In this document: one piece after another, positions 22,293-33,871 of the stretch
Layout: each line of letters starts with the position of its first letter
Numbering within the stretch: the stretch's first letter is position 1
Assembly: GCF_019578655.1 (NCBI RefSeq)
Contig: NC_063259.1
Location: 14,722,489-14,786,488, forward strand
Length of the DNA stretch: 64,000 nucleotides
Direction of reading: 5' to 3'
Origin: Ricinus communis
Taxonomy: Eukaryota > Streptophyta > Magnoliopsida > Malpighiales > Euphorbiaceae
Notes under the pieces: generated by a model
Database searches by the model: none
What the model saw: the letters and a program-made list of their open reading frames with translations, nothing else
What the model was told of the DNA's origin: nothing
Translations under genes and position numbers: made by a program

Positions 22293-22706
22293 AAATCGAA
22301 ATAGTTGAGAAATAATTAATATTAGAAGAATAGAAAGAAAAGAAGTAAGTAAATAATGTAAACTTTTATTGAAGAGAGAAAGTTTTACAAAGAGATTATA
22401 GGGAAGATAGCTCAAGCATTCAAGTGATGCCTCCTTACTTCTAATGTACATCTATTTATAATAAGAAAAACTATACTATTCGGACTTCAAACATTTTTAA
22501 GTCCGTTATATTATTGAATTAATTTGTCAAAAAGAAAACAGTAGTTGTTTGCCATCTTGTCCACTTTGTCAAAAAGAAAAAATTATTTGTCCGCCACTTG
22601 ACTTGTTTTGTCCTTTTGTTTTGTCCATTCTTTAAAAGATGCTTGTTTATCTTCTTGTTTTGTCTTTCTTTGTCCACTTATGAAAAATGAAAGATTCTTT
22701 GTTCAT
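22293..22706 (-). promoter_or_regulatory. Putative viral intergenic region: TATA box, poly(A) signal, direct repeats
   Basis: Downstream of ORF2 on the minus strand, TATAAATAGA lies at 22460-22451 and AATAAA at 22370-22365, about 85 bases further on. This spacing suits a pararetroviral promoter whose transcript passes its own poly(A) signal. Upstream, TTTGTCAAAAAGAAAA (plus-strand reading) occurs at 22523-22538 and 22565-22580, with further TTTGTCC motifs to 22670, which may be enhancer-like. A tRNA-Met primer site was not seen. The 62-codon frame at 22263-22451 is regarded as chance. Confidence 0.55.
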
Positions 22707-23894
22707 TTAGTCAAAAATAATGTCATAATTGTCAAGTCCATAGCAATCATCTTCATTTTGAGGAGTAAAGCTAGGTCCACTAGTGCTTCGAGAGTCTTCA
22801 TTGTCACTATCTCCAGAGACTTGTGACAAAGCTTGTTCCAGGGCTGCTTTGAATTCCTTCTTTGTTGTATTTCCAGATAATTTTGCTAAAATTTTGCTTT
22901 TATCCGATAAAAAGTTAAATTGTCCCATAGATTGGCTCGTACCAGATATCATGGGATTTTTTCCCGCAAAATGTTTCAAAACAGTTTCTTTATTAGCTTG
23001 AATGTCTTTGCAGTTTGTCCACCATTTGACACTATATTCTCGAACTAAACAGGCAATAGAATTTACATTTGGAGAGGGTTTATAGGGTTTCACCTTGAAT
23101 TGCCAAGAAAATATCCAAAGTAGGTTAAAAGTTTCGAAAAAAATGATCAATTTGTCATGTTTAAGAATGGGTAATTTTTCTTTAAAGATGGTAAACCCTT
23201 CCATAATTTTAGTAGGTAGAATTTCTGGGCAAAGTCCAAAATAGGTCCACCAATCAGAAAACCAATTGCGAAAGGTTTTTGAGTTGGTTTTGTGAAACAT
23301 AAAGAACCAGGAATGGTTCCAATTTCGAAGATAAAAAGTATAGTACCAGGCTTTCTTATAATCAAAATAATTGAAACAAGGAGGTGTAAAGGTAACAGAA
23401 ATTTTTTTGGCAGTATAAGGATTTTGGTTCCAGTCGGTTAAGGTAAGGACTTTCAAAATTCTGCATTTTGAATAGGAGATCTTTTCAGGAACGTCTTTAT
23501 CAAAGGAATGTTCAATTTCTATTGAGTGAGTGTCCAAAAGGATAAGTTCGTAAAAAAAATTTAGTTTGTACGAACTCTCAGGAATGAAAAATTGTTCAGA
23601 GGGAAAAATATGTTGAAATAATTGTTGATAATTGGGATTTTCCAAATTCCCATTGAATATTTCGCTTTCAAGAATAGTTACAATTTGGTGTTGAGGTTTT
23701 GTGAAATATTTGGGTGGTTCGGTTTTAGAAGAACCTGGTTTTGTAACAGCTTGTAAAAAGTTGGATGGTTTAGGTGGGGTAGAAGGAGTTTTGTCAAGTA
23801 TTTCAAATCTGTTGGTAGATACCAACGAAGATTGTCCAGATCTTTTAGCCGCAAAATCGGCTGGAGATAATTTTTTCTTAATGGGAGTGCCCAT
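22707..23894 (-). CDS. Caulimovirid second ORF (unknown function), intact, 395 aa
   Basis: An uninterrupted 395-codon frame starts at an ATG five bases after the stop of the RNase H frame (TAG at 23902-23900), a tight arrangement suggesting reinitiation or coupled expression. The N-terminus is basic (GTPIKKKLSPADFAAKRSG). The centre is rich in aromatic residues, with many Trp, Phe and Tyr. The C-terminal 60 residues are acidic and Ser-rich (SGDSDNEDS). I recognise no enzymatic motif, signal peptide or membrane segment. Position and size fit the ORF2 of florendovirus-like genomes, whose role is not known to me. It is open over 1.19 kb although the polyprotein upstream is broken many times. Confidence 0.75.
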   Translation of the reverse strand: MGTPIKKKLSPADFAAKRSGQSSLVSTNRFEILDKTPSTPPKPSNFLQAVTKPGSSKTEPPKYFTKPQHQIVTILESEIFNGNLENPNYQQLFQHIFPSEQFFIPESSYKLNFFYELILLDTHSIEIEHSFDKDVPEKISYSKCRILKVLTLTDWNQNPYTAKKISVTFTPPCFNYFDYKKAWYYTFYLRNWNHSWFFMFHKTNSKTFRNWFSDWWTYFGLCPEILPTKIMEGFTIFKEKLPILKHDKLIIFFETFNLLWIFSWQFKVKPYKPSPNVNSIACLVREYSVKWWTNCKDIQANKETVLKHFAGKNPMISGTSQSMGQFNFLSDKSKILAKLSGNTTKKEFKAALEQALSQVSGDSDNEDSRSTSGPSFTPQNEDDCYGLDNYDIIFD

Positions 23895-23899
23895 AAGAA

Positions 23900-25080
23900 C
23901 TAGCTTGATTTATTTCCCTGCAAAAATTCTCTTGTCAAAAAATCAGGCAAAGAATTTGAAGAACCTTTAATATACTCAATATCAAAATCAAATATTCCTA
24001 AAAGTGCTTGCCATCTGGCAAAAACTTGTTTCGAAATAAAATTTTTAACATATTTTTCCAAAATATTTTTTGCAGCACTACAATCAATACGTAGTAAAAA
24101 ATATTTTCCAACTAAATCGTCTTCAAATTTTGTAATACACAAAACAATAGATGAAAGCTCCTTTTTAATAGTAGAGTATTTAGATTGGGTTTCATTCCAT
24201 GCTCCAGAGTGAAATCTAACCAAAGACTCTGTATTTTGACCAGGTAACCTCTGTTTGAGAATACCTCCAAAACCTAAATCAGAGACATCTGTTTCTACTA
24301 TGAGAAAGACATTTGGATGTGGTATGGATAGACAAGGTAAATGACGAATTTTCTGTTTAATAGTTTGTACGACTCGAGTGTGTTCATGGGTCCAGGGTTT
24401 TTGATTTTTTCTAAGACGATTGAACAAAGGTTTACAGAGGATTCTAATATCCTTAAAGAAATCAGATACATAATTAAGGCATCCCAAAAATCTTTGAAGT
24501 TGATTTTTGTCCTTAATTTCATCAGAAAATTTGGAAGTAAATTCCAAAACTCTTGAAATAGGTGAAACATTATTTTCAAAAATTTCATGTCCAAGAAATC
24601 TAATTTTTGTTTGACATAGTTTCATTTTAGGTGCAGAAACTACTAAACCATTTTGCTTAATTATATTGTAAAACTTATGCAAATGAGAAAAATGTTGTGC
24701 TAATGAATTTGAAAAGACTAACACATCATCAATGTAAACAATGGTAAATGATTGATGATCATGAAAAATGTCATTCATAATTCTCTGGAATTCAGATGGT
24801 GCATTTTTTAATCCAAATGGCATGACATTCCATTCATAATGACCAAAAGGGACATTAAAACCAGTTTTGTAACGATCTTTTTCATTAATTTGAATTTGCC
24901 AAAAACCAGATTTCATGTCAAACTTGGAATAAATTTTTGAATCATAAAGTTTTTTCAACAAATCTCTTTTGTTAGGTAAAGGATATCTAATCCATTCTAA
25001 GACTTTATTTAAAGGTTTATAATTTATGACAAGTCTAGGTACCGTTCTCTTTCTCGCATTGAAAACATAAAAAGCGAGCG
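23900..25080 (-). pseudogene. Reverse transcriptase and RNase H domains of ORF1, uninterrupted segment
   Basis: This open segment of about 390 codons has RT motifs PRLVINYKPLN at its start, FDMKSGFWQI, MPFGLKNAPSEFQR, and the catalytic YIDD (residues 76-79 of the block beginning at 24961). RNase H follows with conserved acidic residues at about D225 (VETDVSD), E268 (KKELSS), D293 (RIDCSA) and D340 (SLPDFL), all present. It ends in a TAG five bases before the ORF2 start. It lacks the upstream polyprotein context and an obvious start codon, so it is labelled part of a pseudogene even though this portion has no internal stop. Confidence 0.88.
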
Positions 25081-25082
25081 GC

Positions 25083-26360
25083 TCAAGGAGAACTAGAATT
25101 ACGAATTAACCCCTTTTGTAATAATTCATCTATTTCTTTCTTACAATGATTTTCAAGTTTCGTGTTCATGTGTATAGCATGTGATTTTGTTGGTATGTCA
25201 TTTTCAGAAAAATCTTTAACATAAGGTAAAGAAATCACATGTTTTTTCCTATTCCAAAAAGCATTTGGGACAGGTGCACATAAGTCTTTGGTAAAGAGAT
25301 TCTCAATATCTTTTATTTTGGCTTTTGTCACATCAAGGTCTAACTCTTCTTTAATCTTTAAAGACAAGATTTCTTTGTTTAAAAAAGCGATTTATTTTTT
25401 CTTTTGACTAATAAGATCATTAAAAACGCAATTTTTCTTCAAAACATTTATGTCTTTTTCTTGCTCAGAGAAGATGAATTTAAAACAAATTTCTTTTCCT
25501 AATAATCTAGTTTTGATACCGTGAGTGTCTACTGAAAAAGAATAAAGCAATGCTAAAAACGGAGTTCCAAGAATAACAGTAGCAGATAGATTTTTTATTA
25601 AAATAAAAGAAGTGTAAAAACATAATCCATCATTACAAATTTTAACTTTAGAAAGCTTATAATTTATTTGCATTCTTGAACCATCGGTGATGTAATTTTT
25701 CGGTTGTTTTTCAAAAACGTAGGTACAATTCCTTCTTGAATACAGTTTTGATCTACTCCAGAATCAACTAAAGCAATTGTCTCAATTTTAAAATCATTTA
25801 TAAGAATTCTAACAAAAATAAACCATTTATGAAAATTTACTCTGGTAATATGAGCTAAAAATTCATTAATATGAGAATCATTTGTATTTTCAGAGGACTC
25901 AGCAATATCTTTATTTTTCCTATTTAGTTCCAATTTTAAAATTCTTTCTTTGAAATCTAAATTTTCATTTTTTAAATTATTAATTTCTTGTTTTATATTT
26001 TTAATTTCTTCTTGTAAATCTTGAATATTAGGCGTAGAATTTTTAGAAGATTTTGGTTCAAATCTTTGAAAAATTTCTTTTAAATTATAAGGAATAGGTT
26101 CAGTTTTTTGGGTTTCATTATGTAAAACAATATCTCTTAATTTCAAAAAATATTTTTCTCTATCAGAAGGGTCATTAATTTTATCAACTAATTCAAAAAG
26201 ATCAGAAAGGGTTTCTTTTGTTAAAACATTTAAAGTTGAATTACAACAAGGACCTGTACAAATTCCAGGACCTTCACATGTTTCAAAATCAGTATTTGTA
26301 GAAGATGAATCACTTAAAATATTTAAATCATTTTCTTCAAAATCACTTAAATCAGAATTT
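25083..26360 (-). pseudogene. Coiled-coil linker and aspartic protease, frameshifted
   Basis: The frame ending at 25664 carries a heptad-like Leu/Ile/Lys/Glu-rich stretch (about residues 39-78 of the 26146-25664 block) and then the protease active-site motif ALVDSG (DSG about residues 128-130). The continuation, shifted by one frame at about 25670, carries VILGTPFLALL, the usual companion motif of retropepsin-like proteases. A TAA follows at 25394-25392. The open segment below it ends in SSSP at 25083, just before the reverse-transcriptase frame. Confidence 0.8.
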
Positions 26361-28574
26361 CGGGATCATGTCGGATAGTAAAAGATTAAGCATTTGATCT
26401 TTAAGTTTATCAGAAATGTCTAAATTATTGATTTTTTCTTTCATCCTATATTGGGATTTAAAATGACCAACACGACCACATTTGTAACAGATAGGAGGAC
26501 TTTTCTTTTTATTATTTTTATTTTTATTTTTATTTTGAGAAATATTTTTGGATGAAGAAGTTTTTTGAAAATTCGGAGTATTTTTTCTATAATTTTTATT
26601 AGAAGTTTTTCTTTTCAAATATTTTTTAGTTTTTGAAGAAAGGGCTTGAATACGTTCATAGCCATATTGAAAACAGAAATCTCCTAACTCTTTTTTAGAT
26701 TGTGAAAATTTATTTTTAATTTTAGCTTTTAATTTCAAATCAGTACACAAAGCTAAGCCTTCATTATTAATAAAATTAATAATTTCTCCATAGGTTAAAG
26801 TATCATAAGGAATAGTATTTCCATAAAAATCTCTAATCCTTGTTCTAACATTTTCAGCAAATAATTTAGGTAAACCAGCAATAAATCTTTCTTTCCAAAA
26901 ACTATGGTTACAATCAGTTCTAGAGAAAACTTTTGTTAAAAAGACATCTTTATACCAACGAAAATCTTGAAGTTTAGGACAAGTTAAATTTGAAAGAATT
27001 TCAGAAGATCGAATTTGATATTGATTAGGTTCACCAACAAAACATTTTGTAATAGCAAAAAGTAAAGTTGCTACAACATCTTCTTCTTCGGTTTGAATAG
27101 ATGTTTGATTTTCAGTTTTTATAACTATTTTCCTAGCATTTAAAATCCTTGATTTATCTTCTAAGGAGGTGTAATTATCCCACCATCCTTTTAATTGACC
27201 AGTGAAGCCAGATATTAACATCTGAGCTATTTTTTTATCAGTATTATTTACAGATCTGGCTCTGTACGAAGTACAGGCCATGGTCATTTCTTGTAACATA
27301 TTTAAAATCTGATATTCAGACAGACCATCTAAGTTCCATTCATAAACAGAATCTCCATCATATTTTGCTTGAGTAAAGCTAACTCTTTCCTCAAACAAGA
27401 CATCTGGAGGAGTAGGTCTAGGATAATAATGTCTAGTCCTAGGTTTGTCAAAACCTCTATTATGGTATATTTTATTTATTTCAAATTTATCGTTAATAAA
27501 TTGACTCTCTAAATTTTTATCTTTATTTTGTTTAGGATTATCAGAATTAAGTACACTAACAGAAGGTTTATCTTTCAAGGACAGACTAGCTAATTTTAAA
27601 GTTATTTGGTTCAAAATATCATCTTTATCATTTAATTTAATTAATTATTGTTCAGGAATCTCATGGGGTTGAAAAATAGGTTTCATAGGTATACCACCTG
27701 GCCTAGGTGCTTGATTATTTAGGCTAGATGTCTCTATCCTATCAAGTTGTGAAGCAATTGTAAAAAGAATTTGATTTGTATAATTATTTTGATTTTGAAC
27801 ATTTCTAATATCTTTTAATAAAGGGAGTTTGTCATCATTTTCAGAGCTTATCCTTTTAAAGGGTGAAGCAATTATTTCCTGATTATGAACATTTATTTTA
27901 ACTTCTTCTAAAGGTGGATGAACAGAAATAATTTGTTTATTTCCTACAGTTGTATTCCAAGTTTTAGAAACTCTATTATTTGTAAAAATATTTTTAAAAG
28001 GAAATTCTATATCATTATTGTTACAATAAATTTCAAACTAGATAAAAAACGGAACATTTATCTTAACAGAATTTAAATATTCATAAAATTTTTCTTGAAT
28101 AGTCTCTCTCTCCCCCTTCGAAAAATGATTTTGAAACCATAAAACTTTTTCACGATTTCTTATATGGTAATAATCAGATCGTAAAAAAGGTTTATTTATT
28201 TTAAAAGGTGTAAAAATCATATTTAAAGTTGAAAAATTTTCCATAGTTGATCTAGAAGGTGACAAAACAGGTTCATCAGAATTTTTATCTTGTTCTATAT
28301 TAACAGAATCAGTGTAAAAAGGTTGAGGAATCCTATTTTCAAAATCAACCCCTTGTAAATTTGTATTAGAATTTGGAAAACGTGCTGTGTGTGTGGAAGG
28401 TCTAGAATTTTCAAAAGTAGACAATCTAGATTAAGGTAAAAAAGTAGGTGAAAAACTTATTTGAACAGAACCATTTGATTGCTCTAAAATTTGTGAAACT
28501 CTAGAATTATTTTCTATAGATTGAGGCTTATTAATTTCTTGTAAATCCCAAGTTTCAGCTTGCGACAACTCATT
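26352..28574 (-). pseudogene. Capsid region with altered zinc knuckle
   Basis: Three in-frame stops divide this region, leaving a final uninterrupted block of 420 codons (27614-26352, entered in frame after a stop). The block contains a WYKDVFLTKVF-type capsid core and a Lys/Asn/Ser-rich basic stretch. Near its residue 376 is a zinc knuckle, CYKCGRVGHFKSQY. The fourth ligand of the C-x2-C-x4-H-x4-C knuckle is Tyr (codon TAT at 26450-26448) where Cys is expected, consistent with a single G-to-A change. The region upstream (28.0-28.4 kb) is low in recognisable motifs. Confidence 0.75.
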
Positions 28575-28577
28575 CTA

Positions 28578-29213
28578 TTTTAGTCTTTTGGGGACTTGTA
28601 TTTTAGAATGTAAAGGATTAGTTTCAAATAAAATCGTTTCATTTCTTGTTAAAGAATATCTTGCTCTAGGATCTATAGTTGTTGTCATTACTTTATAGTA
28701 GATCCTATAAATGACAGCTATAGACCTAGAATTTTCAGCAAAATCCATATTTTTGGTTTTAACAGTTAAAATCAAAGTGTCTAAAATATTTGAATCAAAT
28801 AATGAAATTAAAAAATTTGGATAACAATTAAAATAGATAGGACCATTGGCTAAATTTGATTCAGCCATAGCCAAAAGTGACTTTGAAAAATTCAAATGTC
28901 TTGCATATCTTAAACAAAGGAAAATAGGTATGTCCAATCCAATTCTAAATAAAGGTTTAACAGCAATTTGAACCATGCCTATATGTAAAAATTTAAATTT
29001 CTTTTTAATATGTTCATGCAATGCAGAAGACGAAAGTAAATGTAAATTTTCATGAGATTTATTTAAAGCAATAGTTTGTTCAGTTTGTTTAATAGAATAA
29101 TTTTGTGCAAAATCAAAAGTTTCAATTCGATAAATACTATTAACATTTTGTTTAGGGATGGACCAATTATGTAACTGATTTTCTATTTCTGAGATAAAAT
29201 TAATAATTTCTAA
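28578..29213 (-). pseudogene. Movement-protein domain (30K-type) of ORF1
   Basis: The segments HIGMVQIAVKPLFRIGLD, DIPIFLCLRYARH and MAESNLANGPIYFN are characteristic of the caulimovirid 30K movement proteins, which enlarge plasmodesmata. The open segment begins about 64 codons before the HEHIKKKF segment (from 29213) and ends at the TAG at 28577-28575. An initiator codon is not visible, so the amino end is probably lost. Confidence 0.8.
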
Positions 29214-29216
29214 CTA

Positions 29217-31084
29217 GCTTTACTCGTAACATGTGTTACAATTATAAATTATTATTATAAAAATTATAATAAATTTGTATATTAGTAAATAAAGAAAAAA
29301 TGAAAAAAATTTGATATTTTATTTTAAATAATTTTTCATAGAATCTTTAATTTTATAATATAATACTTTTCATAGTTATACGATTACAATTAGATAAAAA
29401 TAGAAATTTTATTTTAAAAAGAATAGTGAAGATAAAATAAAATAGAAAAGGAATTTTAAACTTTCATGATAAAAAATAAAAGATTAACATAAATTCTTAA
29501 ATAATAAATAAAAATCATATAATAATATTTTCCATCCTTGAATTCACTAACAAAAAGAAATCAAGAATGGGCTTCTTAATTTTAAAATAGCTTAGAATTT
29601 TTTTTAAGTAATATATAATTTATATTCACAATAAGATATTAACACTACAACTTAAATATGTGAATATTTTGTTGTAATGAGTAATTTAGTATATGAGGAA
29701 AAATATCAACTACTTGAAATTGTTAGTTGCACTAATTCTATTAATGAAGTATTATAAATATTGAAGATATAAACTAATGCATGTGTTCGTAATTATAATA
29801 TTTTATTTATAAAATTATTACAAATAAATTACTTTAAGCATTCAATATTATTTTATATATTAAATTAATCACTGCATCACATTATATATTTTATTTTTAA
29901 ATTTATTTTGTATTTTATGGATAAAATATTTTGACAACTTTTAAATTTAAAAAAACTTATTTTTACTTAATTGTTAATGAATCAAAGTCAAACATATCAA
30001 GCAATATAATTTAGAACTTTTAATATTAATTCAAAAATTTATGTTCATCAAAGTTTAAGATCTATCTTTTCTTACATTTTTCTTTTACTTTACTGTTGTT
30101 TTCTTGAAAAGATAAAATGTTTATTTTTATTTAACTGTGACTAATTTAGTATTTATAAAATTAAAAAATTTAAGAAAAATTCTTATTAAATAACCATTAA
30201 ACATCAATAGTGCAATTAAATGATTCTAAAAAAGAATAATAATTATTGGATTTAAAAGTAAAATACTTCTCACTAATAATATAGAACTCTAACAAAAAAA
30301 AAAAAAAAGAAAAAAAAAAAGAAAAAAGAATTAGAATCAGATGTCAAATTAAAAAGGTCCTTTTGTACATGCTCATAGAGAAAAGGGAAAGAGCTTTATG
30401 TTGACTCCTTAGCCAAACAAGATTTGAGAAGAACTGCATAATTTTTTAATTCGTTATAGTTAATGGAACTTTTTGTGTTTTTATAATTTTGATGTATTAT
30501 AGTTAACTTCTTAAGATTTTAATTATACCAAATAACGATAGAAGTAGCATTTTTTCAGAAAATAGAGATTTTAATTATATTTGAATTGCATAATAATGAA
30601 AATTTCACGAAAAATAGATAATTTAACTTTTCTTATACGGTGAAAATAATTTATTTAAAGAGGTTAGGTAAGTAGAACTTTCCGAATTAATTAGAATTCA
30701 ATTCACTAATATACCCTTATTTAAATATCTAAAGAAACTAACACATGGGTATTACTGTCTTTTATAATACATGACAAAACAATAAAATTTCTATTTCCAA
30801 GTTGAATTATAATTTATAATTTCTGAAAAATAATTTTTCAGAAATTCAACTTCCTCACATATACTTCTTGAAAAGAATATTATTTATACTGAATAGGGCA
30901 TTAATTTGTGAGTAAATTAGCTAGCAAGTATGACTTTTAATTAATAAAATTGACTAATTTTTTAAAATATTTTTATTCTTATAAAAATTAGCTGATATTT
31001 AATAGTTTATTTAAAGTTTTTTTATGATAGAATTAAAAATAGTAAGAAATTCATAAAACTCTATTGCTTTTTGAATAATTGAAA
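29217..31084. other. AT-rich spacer
   Basis: No gene or recognisable element is seen between the viral 5' breakpoint and the LTR retrotransposon. An A-rich run with few G interruptions lies at about 30293-30327. Confidence 0.7.
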
Positions 31085-31089
31085 GTTAA

Positions 31090-33871
31090 TATCACGACCC
31101 CACCTGTGGGCCCGTGACCGGCACTAGGGAATGGGTAGGCGTAAGGCCACCGAAACCCGTAGTAAGCCTGACACTCACTGATTTAAACAAATCTCATCTC
31201 AAATTAATATTATTAAAACCACAAATTATCTTAATAGCTACATTCTACATAAATACTTCGGTCTGCCAGAAAAACTAGGCAAGACCTGAAACTCAGAAAA
31301 TTTACAACCGATACATCTACTATTACTACTGCGGAGAATCTAAGATTTACCAATTTACATACCAAATCAAATACATCACCCGATGATGAAGGAGTCGGGT
31401 TACTGAATAAGAGTCGCGAGACGACTAACGATCCGAATCGAAAAGCGATAAATGGAGTATGGGTCTCGAGAGTGAGCTAAAATCATATATCTAAAACAGT
31501 TTCAAATATCTCAATGTCACCTTATTTAATTTTAAAATAATTAATAAATCACGCGAACCATACGTGTCATGTTAAAACATATGTGTCATGCCATGCTTAA
31601 ACAAAATTTATTCCACATGCAACGGGACGGAGTACTTGGTGAACTCTAATCCCAACTCTAAAATCTCGATTATTTCAACACTTATGTCTCAACTAACCTC
31701 AACTCTATCATCTCAAACCTCTCATTCCAACAGGACTGGCGCCCAGAGAGCAAAGCTCGACCAGGGACCTTACCTCCAGTCCGGTCACTTAACTCTCAGC
31801 CTTAGCCTTTCGGCTCTCTTATCCAATAAGACTGGCGCCTAGAGAGCTTAGCTCGACCATTGACCTTACCTCCAGTCTGGTCACTTAAATTTCCAAATAA
31901 GCCGGCGCCCAGAGAGCAATGCTCGACCAGGGACCTTTACTCCGGCAACCACACTCTACTAAGCCTAGAGAGCGATGCTCGACCAGGGCAGGTCCTAATC
32001 TTTCTTCTTAAATTTTTTACCTCTTTACCCTTTCCCTATCTCTCTCAGATTATATTGGGACACTCATCCAACTCCTATGTTCTACTGCCGTCCCATCCTG
32101 AGTCATCATGCAATATTAAAATTGGTAATAAAGGAAAAACATATTTAAATAGTAATTAAAAGCATCATGCAAATGATAATAATAATAATTAAATGAAAAA
32201 TTGAAATTGCAAATAAATATTCACAGTAGCAAATCAAATTTTATGCATGACACGTGCGTAAGCGATATATGACTTTAACTCACAGGTTTGGCGACCTCCT
32301 AGCTCTGCTCCGGTGCCTCGGTAGGGCGAGCGAACCCGACAATCTAGTCACGGAAAACAATTTATCAAAACGATTAAACAATTCTGATAGATCCTAGGTC
32401 TAGATTCCTATGGTATTTGTCTAAGAATCTCGACTCGGAGAATTCTACCGAAAATCCGGCAGAACCTCCCTTACAACACGAACATTACCCCCCGTAAAAA
32501 CGGGTCCAGGACCTGCCAGAAAAACACTCCAAATATCCAACAATTTAAACAACGGGAGTCGGGTCCCCAAACTTCACTATTTCCCGACTCCGCCACACAA
32601 AGACAAAATCGAGGCGGGCAAACCGGACAATTATTTTGACTCACAATATCATCAAATACACAATATAATCCAATAGACACAATTAAGCCAAGAATTTCTA
32701 AAATTAACAGGCCAAAGAAAATTACCGAGACGCTCGATCGCCGGTGGCCGGTCGATCGGCGATCCGAACACACCATCGGACTCACAGCGCGATGGCGATC
32801 TCCGCCCGATTTTCCGATCCGACACCCGACCATCCGGAGAGATTTGCGAACGATCACGGTCGTCGATTTGCAAACGAAGCCCGATCGCCACGAAACCGGT
32901 GCCATAGCGGCGGCAAGCGGGGAGAGTCGGGATATGCCCTCCGATCGTCCATCCTCTGCCGGATCTCGCCGGAAAAACCCAAAAGCCGGCTGCCACCATT
33001 TTCTCTCCACCGGATCTTCCGATTCCGGCCACCACTGTCGACACCGCCAAAACAAAGCCGGTAGGAGAGTCGATCGGCACAGATCATGACCGACGCCGGA
33101 AGCGCTCGCGGCGGCAAGGAAGCTTCGGCCATCTTCCTCCTCGCGAGGCTGTGCCGTCGCTTCTTGTGCCCTTGGCCGGCCGCCCCCGGACAGACGGCCC
33201 CGACCATGACTCCTTCCTCCGCTACCTCTCTTTCCCCCGACATCTCTCTTCCTCCCTTCTTCCCCGATTTCTTTCCCTTCAATATCGACATTTGACCCCT
33301 GAACTTTTCCTTATTATAATTTGGTCTCTCAACTTTCTTAATTACTTACAATTTCATCCCGCATAATTCCAATTTGACCCCCAAACTTCTTTTTAGCCTT
33401 TCAATTAAGCCCCTAACTATTTAATTTGGGCCAAATCCGAATTATTGAAAATACACAATTACAAAAATACCCCTGACCGACATATTTATTTACGAAAATA
33501 CCAAACTCACAAATTTCCATTAAACCCTCACAAAAATAAAATTATACTTTTAATCCTTATTCCAAAATAATCCTCCAATTAAATCCTACACACAATTAAA
33601 TTAAATAATCAATTTCCAACTTAAAATTTAATACTACTAATCAATTATAATACCAATTTTTTCAAAATTCTTTTATAAAAACATCCTTTATAATTTCTAT
33701 CATAATTTTCCAATATATAATTTTATTTATATAAATATGCATTTGGGAAAATTTGAATAACCAAAATATAACCATTTCTCAAATAGTTTACTTGAATAAA
33801 AATAAAGCTAAAATTAACTTAAATAAAAACTCACTATTAAATATATATTAAAAAAAATTTCGGGTGTTACC
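31090..33871 (-). repeat. 3' LTR of the non-autonomous element
   Basis: 2,782 bp. The plus strand begins TATCACGACCCCACC and ends CGGGTGTTACC, so both terminal dinucleotides have changed from TG/CA. The body is nearly identical to the 5' LTR in the AT-rich parts but carries many small indels in the GC-rich block 32730-33290. Spaced AGAGAGC...GCTCGACC(A)GGG units lie at about 31745-31990. Confidence 0.92.

Larger units (their letters stand above)
23900..29213 (-). pseudogene. Caulimovirid ORF1 polyprotein, interrupted
   Basis: Read from 29213 downward, one frame covers the movement and capsid regions to 26352. It is broken by in-frame stops at 28577-28575 (TAG), 28433-28431 (TAA), 28040-28038 (TAG) and 27647-27645 (TAA). 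The frame then shifts near 26352-26370, again near 25664-25675, meets a TAA at 25394-25392, and shifts a third time near 25083. From about 25080 to the stop at 23902-23900 the frame is open. No initiating ATG is evident at the 5' end, where a TAG at 29216-29214 closes the frame. As it stands the locus cannot express a complete polyprotein. Confidence 0.9.
22085..29216 (-). mobile_element. Endogenous caulimovirid (florendovirus-like), degraded
   Basis: On the minus strand the order is movement protein, capsid region with zinc knuckle, aspartic protease, reverse transcriptase, RNase H, then a separate second ORF and an intergenic promoter-like region. There is no integrase and no flanking LTR, which distinguishes it from Ty3 elements. 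A two-ORF layout with an ORF of unknown function downstream of RNase H is the arrangement I know from florendoviruses, which are widespread endogenous viruses of flowering plants. The viral frame stops abruptly at 29214-29216, so the 5' end is truncated or disrupted there. At the other end is a scrambled inverted patch. Total length, about 7.1 kb, is a little less than a full genome. Confidence 0.88.

Noticed and set aside
22707..29216. Ty3/gypsy retrotransposon
   Set aside because: There is no integrase and no LTRs, while a movement-protein domain and a second ORF are present, which point to a caulimovirid.
31740..32000. CRISPR-like spaced repeats
   Set aside because: The repeats are imperfect, lie inside plant LTRs and vary in spacing. 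This is a nuclear plant sequence without cas genes.
32471..33366. Cluster of 70-194-codon frames on both strands as host genes
   Set aside because: This is the same GC-rich LTR block. High GC lowers stop-codon frequency, and the frames disagree between the two LTRs.
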